NCBI RefSeq assembly: GCF_032854445.1
Contig: NC_088307.1
Span: forward strand, 13,530,017-13,594,016
Length of the DNA stretch: 64,000 nt
Source of the DNA: Liolophura sinensis
Taxonomy: Eukaryota; Mollusca; Polyplacophora; Chitonida; Chitonidae
Direction: 5' to 3'
Shown piece after piece: positions 12,901 through 28,000 of the stretch. The notes beneath the pieces were generated by a model that had not been told where the DNA came from, searched no databases, and saw only the letters and a program-made list of their open reading frames with translations. The number at the start of each line of letters is the position of its first letter. Within the stretch, counting starts at the first letter, position 1. The position numbers and the translations under genes are program-made.

Positions 12901-15900
12901 CATTTGTCACGTTACTTAACATGTCATCGAGTTTCCCAAAGTACATGTATCCAATATCAAAGTTGAATTGCATGCGTCAACCACAGCCCATTCCATATGT
13001 CACCTTACTTAACATGTCAAGAGTTTCCCAAAGTGCATGTATCCAATATCAAAGTTGAATTGCATGCGTCAACCACAGCCCATTCCATTTGTTGCCTTAC
13101 TTAACATGTCATGAGTTTCCCAAAGTACATGTATCCAATATCAAAGTTGAATTGCATGCGTCAACCATGGCCCATTCCATTTGTCATGTTACTCAACATG
13201 TCATGAGTTTCCCAAAGTACATGTATCCAATATCAAAGTTGAATTGCATGCGTCAACCACGGCCCATTCCATTTGTCATGTTACTTAACATGTCATGAGT
13301 TTCCCAAAGTACATGTATCCAATATCAAAGTTGAATTGCATGTGTCAACCACTGCCCATTCCATTTGTCACTTTACTCAACATGTCATGAGTTTCCCAAA
13401 GTACATGTATCCAATATCAAAGTTGAATTGCATGTGTCAACCACTGCCCATTCCATTTGTCACCTTACTTAACATGTCATGAGTTTCCCAAAGTACATGT
13501 ATCCAATATCAAACTTATTCACCTGTCAGATTACTGACCTTACAAAATGATGGTTGTCAAAGCAGTGGGATTACATGTATTTTTCTAATGTCAAAGTGAT
13601 CTAACTTTTCCATCAATGAATGTTTCTGATTAGAATGGGACATGAATATGTATAAATCAGAATATAAACATGTGTAGTTCTAAACATGTGTGTAGTTCTA
13701 AACATGTGTAGTTCTAAAATGGTATTCACAGTGAACTCTGACGACCGAGCTACTAAACAATCCAAACTCTCACAAATATTTTTGGTGTCTTTCTCTTTTC
13801 TTCAAAATGATATTAACTTATAGTCCTTGGCCTTAACATTTTAGAGAATGTCAGATTGATGACACTGGTATTGTACATGCATGTAAATGATACTGTATGG
13901 CAACTTTAAGATTTTCAAAATCATGCCACAAAACTATGGGAATAGTATCCCTTGCAACAGACAACGAAATTAACTCGTTAATATCCATACGTTGTATATT
14001 TAAAATGATTCAGGATGCTGAGTACACCGAGATGACCTGGTACTACTGTTATATTTTCCACCAGTCATTAATGACTGTCAGCAGTTACCTGTATGAAGAA
14101 CTCACCTAGTAACTGATTCCTATCTTTCTTCTTTTTTCTATCTGCCTCTCTGTACAGATTCACTGTTATTGTCTCTACAGCTGGCAAATTGCTGTGGTAA
14201 AACAAATGCAAAGTTTAGACGAATCAATAAATTAATATGGCTTAATGTCACATTGGCAATATCTCCAAACTCTGCAATATTGTGGCGATAAAACATTTGA
14301 GGAAAATCAATTTATAAGACCACAGTGAACGAGCATATTAGAAGATGACAAAAAAAAAATCTCAGAAAGGGGTTTGAAAGCGTTGTATCATGGATCAAAA
14401 CCCTGGACCCCACTGGAGCAATGTTTGCGATATTTGTGTGTGTACAAACAAGGATTTTCATTCATCGTTCAAACTACCAACATTTTTTCTACACTATCAA
14501 TACAGGTTTTATGCAATATTTGTATTCAAAGCCCATTTGCCTTTTCCAAGCAAACAAGAATTGAACAACATTTCGCCCACAATATATTCGTTTACAAAAG
14601 GCTAAAACAGAAGATCCGGAAATTGTATATCAAGGTGGGAACAGACAACTGTCAACAAGAGACCTTTCTGGACATGCTTATTTTCTTACTTATAAATGAT
14701 AAAAGTGTAAAACTTACTTGAATTCAAACTGCTCTCCCCAGAAGCACATTTCTGACTTGGTTTTACTAGATGTTCTTGCATACAGCGTTCTGTCCAGACA
14801 AATCTCGCAGAAATATCTGAAAATAAAACGAGAAATCTGACTCAGTCTTGTCCCCTGACTCTAGTAAAATTTAAGATGAATAACTGAGTCAATTCATGTT
14901 GAGGGAAGCTTTAACCTACTTAAATAGGACTAAAACATCCAAACACCCCTCAGAGATCAATGAACTCTTCCGCCTTTCATACAACAAAATTCCTGTCCAT
15001 ATCATTGTATGCAAATAAGTTCTACTTGAGCTGAAATGTACATGCAAGATTTTCCCATTATTTTTGGGTTTGTTAGGTTCAAGTTTAAGCCTTGAACTCC
15101 CTTGGATAAGTACTTCGATTTATTGTCTAATCTGGGTGGGAGTTATTTAGCCTGTTTCTATTGAGAATAAACTTTACAAAATCAACACATTACAGTACAA
15201 ACATTACATACTGCTTCTTGCAGAACTTTCTTCAAAAGTAAAAACCCTGATACGGAAGTACATAGATATTTTAGGACAACACATAGACAAAACCTTGAAA
15301 CTTCCATGTGAAATGACAAAATGTAAACATAAGGAAATTAGCCTGTTGATTTATTCTTCTTATTTGAATACACGTGTCACTGCCCTTTTGAAGTAATCAC
15401 AAAGATCCCTAATCAATGCGCTAAAAACAGGAAGAGAGCTGTATGCTGAATTGATTGGCAGCTGATTATACACAATGAAGGGTTAATAAGGAAGTTGAAC
15501 GCAGAGCTGGTTGCCAGAGCAGACAACCGATTTGGTCGGTGTTATTGAAGTATCAGGACTTTACATGTAGACTGACATTTACCATCAAAAAATTACATCA
15601 AAAAACTTGGTTATAAAACAAACAATATCCATATTCATGTACAATTATATTCTGGCTTTTGGGTGCTTCTGAAGTTTGGTAACTCTCCACAACTGTACAT
15701 TCTCCACAGAATAAATTGCATTTTAAGTAATATCTTTGTGCAATGGCTGGGATTTTTGCTATTCAAGCCCGACACAAGGTTAACATCAGGGTGAGGCCTG
15801 CCACAATGTAACAACATGAGGGAGAGATTAAGTCATGAAAACTTGCAGTGACATGTGTCAGCAACAAAACTGGCAGCATGGGTTTCAGATCAAATTTCCT

Positions 15901-18900
15901 TTCCTTAGTTTGGATAAATTTACACAAGATGATAAGATCGGATACAGTGGTCAACTGACTCAAGGTGAATAGAGCCAGATCAGTGCATAGACACTAATAA
16001 CATGATTGAGCGTTCCTGTAACACTCAGTTCATAATTTTGCAAGGTCTTTTCACTACCGTCAACCCATACCTTGGTGTAGTTACAGCAGACATTGTGGCA
16101 GTGAGATTCAGTTCTGCAGGAAATCATCTTTATCACAAAAATAAATAAATAAATAAATAAATAAATAGTTTTATCAGTATCCCATCTCCTTCACCACCCC
16201 CCTCACCACCCCTCCAAAAAAAACCCCAAAAAACTGTTCACTTCTGTTCTCTCAGTGGTACATCCAGATTTATACATCTAACCAATATCAAAATAGCCCT
16301 GGTCATTTTCCTCAGGCTACTCGGAAAAGGTTGGTCACATAACTTGCCAAAGGTTGGTGGTACAACTTGCCAAAGGTTGGTGGTACAACTTGCCAAAGTT
16401 TGGTGGTATAACACGCCACAAGTTGGTGTTATAACTTGCCAAAAGTTGGTGTTATAACTTGCCAAAGTTTGGTGGTATAACACGCCACAGGTCAGTGGTA
16501 TAACTTGCCAAAGGTTGGTGGTATAACTTGCCACAGGTTAGTGGTATAACTTGCCAAAGGTTGGTGGTATAACTTGCTTAACATTGGTGGTATAACTTGG
16601 CACAGGATGGTGGTACAACTTGCAAACTGTTGGTGGTATAACTTGCCGAAGGTTGGTGGTATAACTTACCACAGGCTGGTGGTATAACCTGCCACAGGCT
16701 GATGGTATAACTTGCAACAGGTTAGTGGTTTACACCGTGCACTTTACTATTCTCCACCCACTGTATATCGGCCATCATCATACATGTATTTAAGCACAAA
16801 ATTCCTGAGCATGGCAGTAAACAACAATTAGCATATCTGAGCATCTCTACATATCATATTAAGTCTTTGGAAACACCACAAGCAATCTTCAGAGGCCAGT
16901 TAACTTGAGCAGCATCCCATGCAATCAGATGCAAAGTTTGAAGTCAAGACAGTGTGTGTGGCCTCTGGGTCATGCACCCAGGCTAATTTAGTCCCTATTA
17001 ATCATCTACCACTTTCTAACTTCACAGCCTGCAGGGCTGGTTTACCCATCTGCCAAGCAGAGTGTTCCCCTACTAGTCCTGGCTTTCCCCGGTAGTCCTT
17101 CAGTCAGGGGTTCCCATTTTTTAACAGAACCCTTCACACTGGGAAGTACTCCATGATGTGCTTATTTCAGGTGAGTTTTTCAGGCCATGGTACATACAAA
17201 GTCGACCTACATGTAAGCTCAACTCGCTTGGGACAAATGGTTTCTGGGAATGTGGTCAGTCTGAATCACAGTCTGAGCTCACCACATGACTTTACATACA
17301 CAGGTACTTAAGTAGCCTCTTCACTATTTTTTGCCAGGAACTGACAGACTAGGGTATGATGGAAAGTTTCTCTGAAGGCATGACTTGGAATGTCTTGTCA
17401 CCAAAATGTCTTGTTTCCCTGAAGATCTGCCTTAAAGTAACATCAACAACAACTTACCTTTTCTTGGACGGTACATTTTTGGCCTCTATAACCCATAGCT
17501 TGAGTGAATTGTCCGTTCTTCGGCTTTGTTCTTGGTTTGGGTGAACAGTCTTCCTCAAACTGAAAGCAAAACCAAGAAAATGACTGGGTGAACTGATGAC
17601 CTATATAGACACAACATAGATGGGACACTTGCCAAAATGACTAGGCTTTGTGATTTGACCGTACTACTTCAACGTATATCCTACCGCAAAAAAAAAAAAT
17701 GCTATTATAACAATAACAATAAAAGAATACTATTATAGCCATATTAAAGCTACATTCAATGTAGATAAAGAAGCATTGACATGTCTCACAGGTATGTTGA
17801 AGGAGAAAGAAACACCAAGCAGACTGTTGGATACTCTCGAGTTGTCATCCTTCAGCCCATAACACGACTGAGAATTGAGGCACAGGCGAGAAAATACTGA
17901 GGTAAGGGGTATCCGATTATGGTTGAGATCTCTGCCCAAGCACTTATGGTAATATCAAATGTGGCATTCATATCAACAGTATTGAATTTGACCTTCTACA
18001 TTTGATTCAGATTTCTAATCAGATGTACGCTCAAGGTTTGACGGCCATTTTTGCATGGATCAAAGACAAAATCGCTGAAGAAGATTCAGCGTTTATTGAG
18101 AGCATTCTGGGAATCCAGGAAGCCATTTGTCAAAGAGATTCCACACCTTTTAAGATTTCAGAGCTTAAATGTCTACAGAAATAACCATGCTTTTGTTTTT
18201 CATTCTGTAAAACCAGTGAACAAAGAAAAATAAATAGCTTGGAACTTGAGAGCTAGATTCTTTATGTGCTTTATTGAGATCATGTGCCTTAAAACCCAGA
18301 AAATATTTCCTTGCTCACTTCTTGGAAGACAATGTAAGCTCAATGTAGATGGCACTGCGGAAATGCAACAACTTTCTCATTTTCTGAGTTCGTACATCAA
18401 CTCTTACATGCTTTCAAAGTGTCCAAATATTTGCTTCAATTGTTTGCTTATCTGGGGTTTAACATCACTTTCAATGTAAAATGAAAAAGGCAATGCATGT
18501 CAACAGACGGACATGGATGTATTTAACTGATTCATTTTTATGAAGCAGATTTCGATGAGACCTGTCTTGGTATTTCATAATTTATTTCATTATACACATC
18601 AAATGATAAATAAACTGCCCTAAAGTCATAAAAATTTCTCAGTGGATGTGTTCATGTGCATTTTTCTAGATGTTTGAAGAACAAATGCCACAAACATTCT
18701 TTAAAAAATGACAAGGGTGAGGTGATTTGTTGAATTTTCTTCACTATACATCAACCCATGGCTTTTTGTTTAGAAATTTAATCAACTGGAGTCCAATCCT
18801 TTACCTGTACAATGGTCAGAACCGGCCCACATGACTTCATAGTTTCTGACAACATGCCACTTCACAATAACAAGGTATAAGTTTATGGTAGACAAATGCC

Positions 18901-21900
18901 AAAACATTTGTGAATCATTGGAGCAATATCCACTATCCCTTGTATTTTAGCTTTGATACTACAGAACCACCAAAGGCTTAAAATTGACAAGGTGGAAGTT
19001 TCAAATAGCTGACAACCACAAGCCTGTGATCTGTTAAACAGGCTTGAAGACTTGACCAGCAACACAACCCATACATATCTCCTCTTTCAACAACATACAG
19101 GGCTGTTTTGACAGCTGAGGTTGGGGCTAATCTAAACATGCTTGTCTGACCAGCCCTCAGTTAGTGAGAGGTGTGTATGTGTGTGTGTGTGTGAGGGGGG
19201 GGGGGGGGGGCACAGAGAGATGTAGCAGTGGTGGGGGACTGGACAAGGGAAGGGCTCAATTAAAGTCTTTAAGGAGCTTTTCATGACACCTAGATTACCT
19301 ATTTGCCTGGAAATCTGACAGAACTTAATGAAGTGCGACAAACTGTACTGACCGCAAATGTTGCAACTTAAAAAAAAAAAAGACTGTTTCATTATTAAAT
19401 ATACACTTTATCCTGCTGAGTCATAGAGTGTTTCATGAAAGTGTGGACAAGAAGAACAAAGCGACTTAATCTGCTGATATTTGAAAATAACAATCAAAAT
19501 TTCCTTGATGAAGCAACTTAACTCTATAACAAAGCCAAAACTTTATCCCTAATGTCACTAAGAATCCTGGAGGTATGTTCCTCCTTCATGTAAGAATCCC
19601 TCATTATCCACTAAACCTACTGTCAGACTCATAAATCCAACAAGAATCCAAAACCTAACTGCCAAAGGTTATGTATCGTAAAAAGCTGATATTTTTATCC
19701 CAACAATTCCTCTTGCATAAATCTGGAATCGAATGGATATACAGTCTATCCTCTCCAATATCTAGACTCAACATTAAACCTTCACCATGGCAACTTTTAC
19801 AAAGTGCATCTTGCCTTAAACTTTGTTCCATTAATGTCAAGGATTTAGCACAATCTAGAAAAGTCTCAACTACAAGTCCATTGCCCACAACAAACAATGA
19901 CAAACAAAGCTAAAGCCATCCATTCATGAGAAGTTTTTGTGCAAAGTATTTAATGCAATATCTAAAGGGTATCAAAATGTTCCACAAACAATCTTGGATC
20001 CTGTGTTACCAGAACGGGTCTGCAGGTTTGTGTGGTATTCATTCTGTTGGGCAGTGCTATGGGGTGAATTCAGATCAATGCTTGAGCTCAGCCAACACTG
20101 ATGATGATATTGGCTCAGTTTTCATAAACTGGCAGCCAAGTTTCACAATGTTGCGAAACTTTTCACAGTTTGGACACTTGTAGAATCAATACTGCACTTT
20201 TTTGGACCAGTGATCTGGTTCATTCGAACTGACCAGTGTAGTGTATGACCTTTTTTTCTGATCTATCCACATCAATGACCCTATCAACATTCATTCCTCC
20301 ATCCATACACCTGACTGCCATATCATACAATTGAAACATAATTAAAAGTGCAGCGTGAAAAACAAAGGATGACATTAAAAACCACAAGAAAAAATTTGTA
20401 ATACTAGCAACGTAAGTATGACTGTAAATGCCACACACTAAATATCACATGTACTTCAATCTTTTATAATTTTCAACCTTTTTGACATCTAAAGCACTTT
20501 CTTCCAGTGGAATTTATACATGGAATTATTTTGAAAATGACATTAAAATGATTTTTTTAAAAAATAAACCAGCCAACACAATATCCATGCCTTGTTAAAG
20601 AAAGGACTTCTGTCCTTATGAGGCCTGGCTTAATTTACAGCAGTCAGTGTTAGGGAGAGAAAAAAAAAATACCTGACAAGTTCTAAATTGCTCCTGAACT
20701 TATCAGTGTGAAGCAACCAGTGGTCTCACCAAGGAAAAAAATTCACACATTTTAAAACAAGTCAAAACACTAGCACTTTCTCAGAAAATCTTACAGGTCT
20801 AGACGTCATTTTTGTGTCTGACAGTGCAAAAAAAAAAAAAAAAAGAGCTGAGAAAAAAAACAGCCATCAATCAAGCTCAAAACCTTTTTACCAGTCACAA
20901 TTTGAGCTGGGCTTCCTTTCCAACAAGCCCTGCGCTTTCTCGCTAAATGCCTTTTTTTCTCCCTTTTAAGCGCTGTCACAATTAAAGCTGTTTGTCACTC
21001 CCATGAAAATCTCAGCAAACGCCAAAGAACACTTGTCCATGGATGGTCTCTGCGCCCAGCTGATAGCGCCGAGCTGGGCCCAATTGTAAAGACTGCGAAC
21101 TGGTGATGTGAGAGGTGACCTGGACGCCATGGCATCCACAGGGCCTGAATAGCCCCTGCTTTGCCGAGGGATGACAGACTTAATCTTTCTCTCTGACAAG
21201 GTGTTTAACCTCAGATCATCTCAGCAGAAGGGACAGGGACACAAAGACGTAACATAAACGTCTCGCCCAGACTTACACAACACCCAAAGCAATATCATTA
21301 CAAATTCCCATCCAAACAAGGCCTCATCCACATCATTCTGTCCTCACACAACAAAGGCTTACTGTCTAAACTGACGCAACAAAGAATGTTCCATACAAAA
21401 AAAACTGCAGATGTCCTTTATCAAGTGAACAACACAGTTCACCTTTGCAAAGCAGTCCCAAATAGAGATGGTGTTCTTCTAATTTCCACAATCATAATTC
21501 CTTCCGTAACTACCAGTGGATGTTATTATCATCAAATTTCCACAGTAACCATCACAGAATTAGTTTAAATGACTTTCACAGCAGTCAAAAAAAAAACAAA
21601 AAAGGTATTTACCATTTTCTAAATGATAACAGAATTAATTGATCAAATTGTTTTCTGGTCATAAAAAAATCATACCTGGTATAGCTACTAAAACCATTTT
21701 ACATTCTACCTCATATGCACCATACACTGTGATGTTTCTCACTTTTGACCAAAATGGTTGAAATCTGAATCAAAGCATGGATGACTGACCCTTTTTTTCC
21801 TCACACATTTTGTAGTTTTCATATTCTGGAGTTCAGAAACCCGGCCATTGCAATTTTGAGTCGATATAAAAATAAAATGTCCCATTTCAAATGAAAGGTT

Positions 21901-24900
21901 GAGAGAGTATAGGAAGTAACATCTTATCTGATAACTATCTGATGCACAAAAAGTGCATTTTCAGGGGCAGCACAGGATCATTTACTTTCAATGCTTAAAC
22001 TTGCATTTTTCCAGTGGGATATCGCACTAACTTTCTAAGGTCAGTGCCACTCTCAGAATGAGGCAAATGAGTAACATATTAGTCAATGACGAAATTGTAA
22101 ATCAAATTCAGTATTTGACTGAAGGAGAAAGCCATGAGAACTTACCTTTCTATCCATTTCTCCCTCTCCTCGGCCGTCCTACAGGAGATGTACTTGCTAC
22201 CGTTACTTGTGGACACCTGGAAGCAATGGTCCTGTCCCAGAATGCTACTGTGCAAGGGTTTGATCTCGATGTCCGGAGCCGTCAAGTCGATCGAATGCAT
22301 GCTGGAAGGACTTGACAACAGCGACTCGTGTGACCGCGATGTGCGGATTCTGGAGCTTATGATGGACCTGAAATTGAGGAAAAATCCACGAATGTCTGAC
22401 AGCATGTCGAAAATAGTTCGTTTTTTTCTAGCACTAGTGGTTGTTCATAATTTTGACACACTTTGAGCAACTGCTGCGAGTCTTCATTGTATAATAATGT
22501 CTGCTCTGTCCTTATTCTGTAATACACATCTCTTCCAACACAGGTAATGTACCACTTCTGACACCAAACCAGAGGGTACAACTGCCAGTGAACTTGCACC
22601 CTGTGAGTGCTTTGGAAAACTTAAATCCACTAAATCAGATCCTTCTAAAGCACACTTGAAGCCATGTCCTCAAAACAGAGCCACTGTCCAGCTCTAACAT
22701 GGACTGGCCAAAACCAATATCCACTGGTCAGTCACTGAGCCATGTGAAAATTTTGGCTGTCTCACTTCTAGGGGACAGCATCCATCCTTAAGATCTGTAG
22801 CCAAGACAAGAGAGAAAACCCCATGCAAAACTCAAACAGTTCACTCTTAGGTCCAAAGAAATCTTCTCTCCGACTCTTCAAGGGTGTACAAGGAAGCAAA
22901 AGGCAAACAGCTTAAACTTTTCCGTCTGCTTTTCTATCTAGAGTCTAGCAAGCTCACAGCTAAGGATGCAGGGGCTATTTTTTTTGCTGACTAAGAGCTG
23001 GGGTGGGTATAGAGTTGTTTTGTCAGTGGGGATATCCCAACCACTTCTACTCATGACAAGTTGCCTTAACCCATCTGTTAAGCTCACTGTTCAACAGGCA
23101 AGCAAGCCAAGCTTTAGTCAACTTGCCCAGTCCAGAGATGTCCAGATTGTAACGTCTAGGCACGTGCCTTTCTCCTCTTAACCCAATAGCTTGTTCTGTC
23201 CTTAACTGTCCACAATCTCACAAAGACTCCTAATCAAACAGAGCTTGAGCCTCCTTGCAACTACCCTCCCCCCTTCTCATCATACTTCACCCCACCCCCC
23301 TCCAGTGAACACCTCACACTCCAGATAAGCCAGACCCTGGCAGCCCTTATCGACCTGGCCTATGCCAACATTAAACAAGAATTTCAATTCTTGTCAGGTG
23401 TGAGCCTAAATGTTCCTTTGTTTAATGCCAGCCCTTCACTAATAAATTAGGCACACATACACACCCCCTGGCTGTAAATGCTTAACGACATACATAGGGA
23501 GCATACTTGTAGTACATAGTTAATCGTTAATGGTAAGCAATAAAACACCACCAGAACAGTCCTGTTTTATATTACGCCCAATAAATTAGCAGCTCCAGGA
23601 CTTAAATTCCTCCTCAAAATAAAATTTCCTTTCCAATCATATTTATTTATTTTATTTTTATTTTACATTATATTTATCACTACCAAAAATATTCCAAAAG
23701 AACCAAAGGATCACGTGACAAAAGAAAAAACATATCTCACGCAATTCAAGATTATATTTGCAAATTAATTAGCAATGAACAAAACCTGTAAATCAGTATC
23801 AATCAAGTGTACAAGAAAACATGAAAATGATTTTCTGTCTTCCAAAGTTTGACCTGAGATTTACCAGGACTTTGTTATCACAAACTTAATTAGAGGAAAT
23901 GGAAATACACAAAACGTTCACACAGACCCTCAAACGAAAAGTTATTCTACTTTTTATCCTTTTTTTCGATGTCAAACGTAATGTGTTATGTGGTTTGTCT
24001 TTGCTGTCACATCTGATCACGCTAACAACCTTTCAGGCGAATCCTTAGCGATATATTTGGAAAACCATCCTTGTTTCCCACAAAACATCACACAATATGG
24101 CTCTGGTTAGGATACCCCTAAGGGGTTCCTCGCACACCTTTGACCTTATTCTTGACATTTTTTTGTTTTTACAGTGTGCTTTGGGCAAGTTACAAGTAAT
24201 AGTGTTATGAGTTGGACATGTGTACCATGTACAGCAGACAGGGTTTGGATCTCTCTGAGAGCAGACAGGCAGGGTGCACTATAGTTATAAAAGGTACACA
24301 AACCCTCTGACAGTTGAGGAGCACACTCATTAGAGATGGTACACCAGGCAGCTGTTCTGTCAGCAACACTTAACAATTATTTACTACTGCCATGCATCTT
24401 TAACACTTACACTATACCAATGAAGGTGAACATATTATCCATAATACCACTCCCCCACCCCACCCCCCACTCCTCCCTGTCCCCGAAATAAAACAAAAAA
24501 ACTGGATGCATTTTACTGGATTTCTGAAACAAATGCAGTACCAGTGCCAAGATGTTTATGTTATGACTGAAGATAACACCAATATCACCTCCAGAAGAGT
24601 TTATACAATAAGCACTTATGTCACAATTTTTGGAATTCAAAATATTAAATTCAAAACTCCAAATCAAATTTGGAGTTCTGAATTCAAATGATTAAATTCA
24701 AAACTCCAAATCAAATTTGGAGTTCAAGCTTCTTAGGTTATTAAAATGAATTATAATAAAAGAATGATTGCAACTGAATATCAGTTACAGTGCTAAAACA
24801 TGAATAAGGCAAATATATCAAATTGGCAAAAGGAGTAGAGAAATGTTATGCGTCAAATGATAAAATATCCGCATAAATATTCAGATTATTTGATAAAACT

Positions 24901-25005
24901 GATGAATTTTACCAAGGTTATTGGCCGACAGGTAAGATTTATCAGGACTTAGGGTTAAGGGCCTCATCAATACTACAAGGTTCAAGTTCCTGATAACTTG
25001 AGGGG

Positions 25006-25047
<42 letters not shown>

Positions 25048-28000
25048 TGATAACGGTTAATTAAATCATCAGTAAACAGGTAAAACCAATTTATTACTCT
25101 GTATCTACGCTGTCATATCCCAAAGCACAAAGCCATGCTGTTGTAGCTAGAACAAGTAGGCGAAGGCCTCGTCAATTTAACCTAGCAGGTGATAGCGAGG
25201 TTTCGGTCATGGAGCCAAACAAAGGCTCCCTCTAGGGTAACCTGTGTGACTCAGGTGAGACGCATGAGTAACGGGGATTCACGACTCCTCACACAAGCCA
25301 CCATTGGCCCTCGCTAGCCAGCGGCCATCTGATATCATCGTGCATGTGCATAATAACAGGCGCGGCTATACTCCCATTAACCACAAAGTTCAACTGTTCG
25401 GCTTCAAATACAAGTCCAAATTTCAAACTTCACAAGAATAATTAATATACCTTCTATTTGTGTCTGTTTTTTTTTTCTCTCTCTCTTCGCTGATATCACA
25501 CATAAAACTACAGTGTAACATTACACAAAGGATATCAATATTTAATAAATCAAGTTCAAGAACAAAAGTTTTCTTTTTTTGGGGGGGGGGGGGGGGGGGG
25601 GACAGAAGGCAATTATGAAAGAATCTATTGATTGTAGACTAGCTATAACATGATATGTCATGTAATTAATCTACAGTCTGTGTTAATTTTTCCCTGCTAA
25701 TAGTACATGAATCTCATCATATTAAGACAAATGTTCACTGTTTTGGGAGAAAAGCTAAACAAACTCAAGTTTACAACTAGGCTTACAAGTAATTTATTAA
25801 AGAACACAGGGACTGCTTGTCTGATTGTACAGATTTCCTTGTTTTTTTTTAGTAGATAACCCTAATAACTGCAGTGCTAGTTGGGTTTCTTCCACAAATT
25901 TACAACAGGATTGGAATGTTGCGGTACCAAGCAGCTGATGTTACAGGCTATAAAGCTGCATGCGCTCTTGGCAGGATATCACTGCAACATTACCCAAGTA
26001 GTTTTAAGCCATAATCAGTCATTTAAACAGTGTTACTGTCAATCACTGTACATAAAACAAAGTAAAGCTGCTGCTGAAATGTAACAGAATTGAGTATGAT
26101 AAATGACTACGAATAAAATTCATTCAGAAAAGAACTGAGAATTTATGGTGCCAATACATTATGAAGGCCATAAGCTTTTTGCAGATATACTATTTTTTTG
26201 GTTCTACAAATTTGACATGGTATTGAAAAGAAAAAAAAAATTACCAGTCCACAATTAAATACATCTGAAGAAATAATCCGTTTTGTTCTAGATTAACTAC
26301 GATCTGATCTTTCACAAGAAAAAAAGTAAGAAATAAAAAAATATTTCCACTTTTCGACATGTAAATCAAATTAATTTGATGTCGACGTGACACATGAAAG
26401 TGTCAGAGGTAGACGACGGCATGACAAACAACCCTGTGATTCTGCGGCTGGATTACCCTGACTGTATGGGTGCAAATAAAGTGCAAGTGCTGTGCCGGGG
26501 GGGATTGCAGGCGCTATTGATTACACAATAAACATTTCTAGACACACTTGAGCGCATGTAACAATAATTGATCACTCAACAATTTTATGATGACGCCACA
26601 CATTTCATCATCTGGTTCCTGTGATGTCCCTGATAACCTGGACACGTAATGTGTGCAAAGGCTGCCAACCTGCGCAATAAAAGCACTTTGGAAGGATGAA
26701 AATGGGTACAAGAAAATCTAGGCATCAAAGCAGGCACTCATACCCCAGCCCTCAACCAAAATGTATATTCCATGACTTAAAATTTCACCCAAAACATAAA
26801 AGTGAAAGTTACAATATATTACTTTCGGTTCTGAAAGTTATATTTTTCGCACTAGGATATCGTCCTACCTTCCAACGCAAAGCATCTGTCTGAAACTACA
26901 ATAAAACTCTCAGAATCTGGCCCAATTTTAGGTTAATTACACTGTAATGGACTTTGGGCATGAGCTATCCATTATATTAGTACTGGCATCCAAACTGAAC
27001 ATTTTAATTCTTCAACCTTTTCGCATATTTGCAAGGTGCCTATTCAAGTATATTCTGAACGCATCATTCTCTGTAGGTTTATACTTTTTGTGAAGCCATG
27101 AAATTGGCTGACCCAATCTATGTAGTTTTGTCTGCTAAATCAAATTAAAAATGTGTGAAAATTGAACTGAAAGTTGCTCTTTCATATGCGAAAAGGTTGA
27201 GAAAGTAGGGTACTGAAGATATTAAGGGTGAAAAAGTATGATAAAAGATTTAGTCCTACTTTCTTCTATTCCAGAATTTCAATCACCAGTTATTCATACA
27301 CTATCTAAGAAGTGTAATACCTCAAGGAAATAAATAGTTTGTGAACTTGTGGAACAGACCAACTCGTGTGCAAAATGCATTTTTATGTTTCTCTCATACT
27401 GGAGTCTATATACTGCTGCTGACAATTATTATTTTGCTCCGATCCTTTGGCACGTTCAACATTCGCCATGTACGAATGATTATTATCCTCAACAAACACA
27501 GGAAGCTATTCTGAAAATTACACGAATAAATATTTAACGTGGTGCTGCATGCAGAGCTCGATCATACCTAGTGATATCATTTGTTTGAACCTTGGCGCAT
27601 ACTATCCTACTCGAATGATATATCATTATGAAGAATTTGTTTCCCTGGAGGACTGACTAGAGAGAATAGCGGGCTTATGTTTTATGCACATTACGGAAAT
27701 ATTACCCAAAACCTAACATTACAGAGTCAAACATGCCTGGAGCCTTGATTAGGGGTATGGAAACAAAACGTGAGCCTGTTTTGTCACGGCACGCTTAGGG
27801 AATGTTGTAATATCATATGGAATACATAGCTTTGGGGAGAAAGTCATATTTCTGGTGTGGCAAACACTAGCTGAATTATGGAAATTAAACCTAATCCACT
27901 TTTGTCAATGCTGAAATAGTTATGCCAATCTGTACGCAGTAAGATTGCGTCAAAAAAAAACTGCGTCAGTAAAAAAAGGACGTCATGTAAATTAAATGCA

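Noticed and set aside
13089-13482. Two plus-strand open frames with repeated peptide
   Set aside because: They are products of the 92-bp tandem repeat, whose period is not a multiple of three.
16238-16534. 98-residue minus-strand open frame
   Set aside because: It is a translation of the 23-bp minisatellite.
22058-22466. Plus-strand frames over the PH exon
   Set aside because: They are antisense shadows; the minus strand carries the recognisable PH sequence with splice sites.
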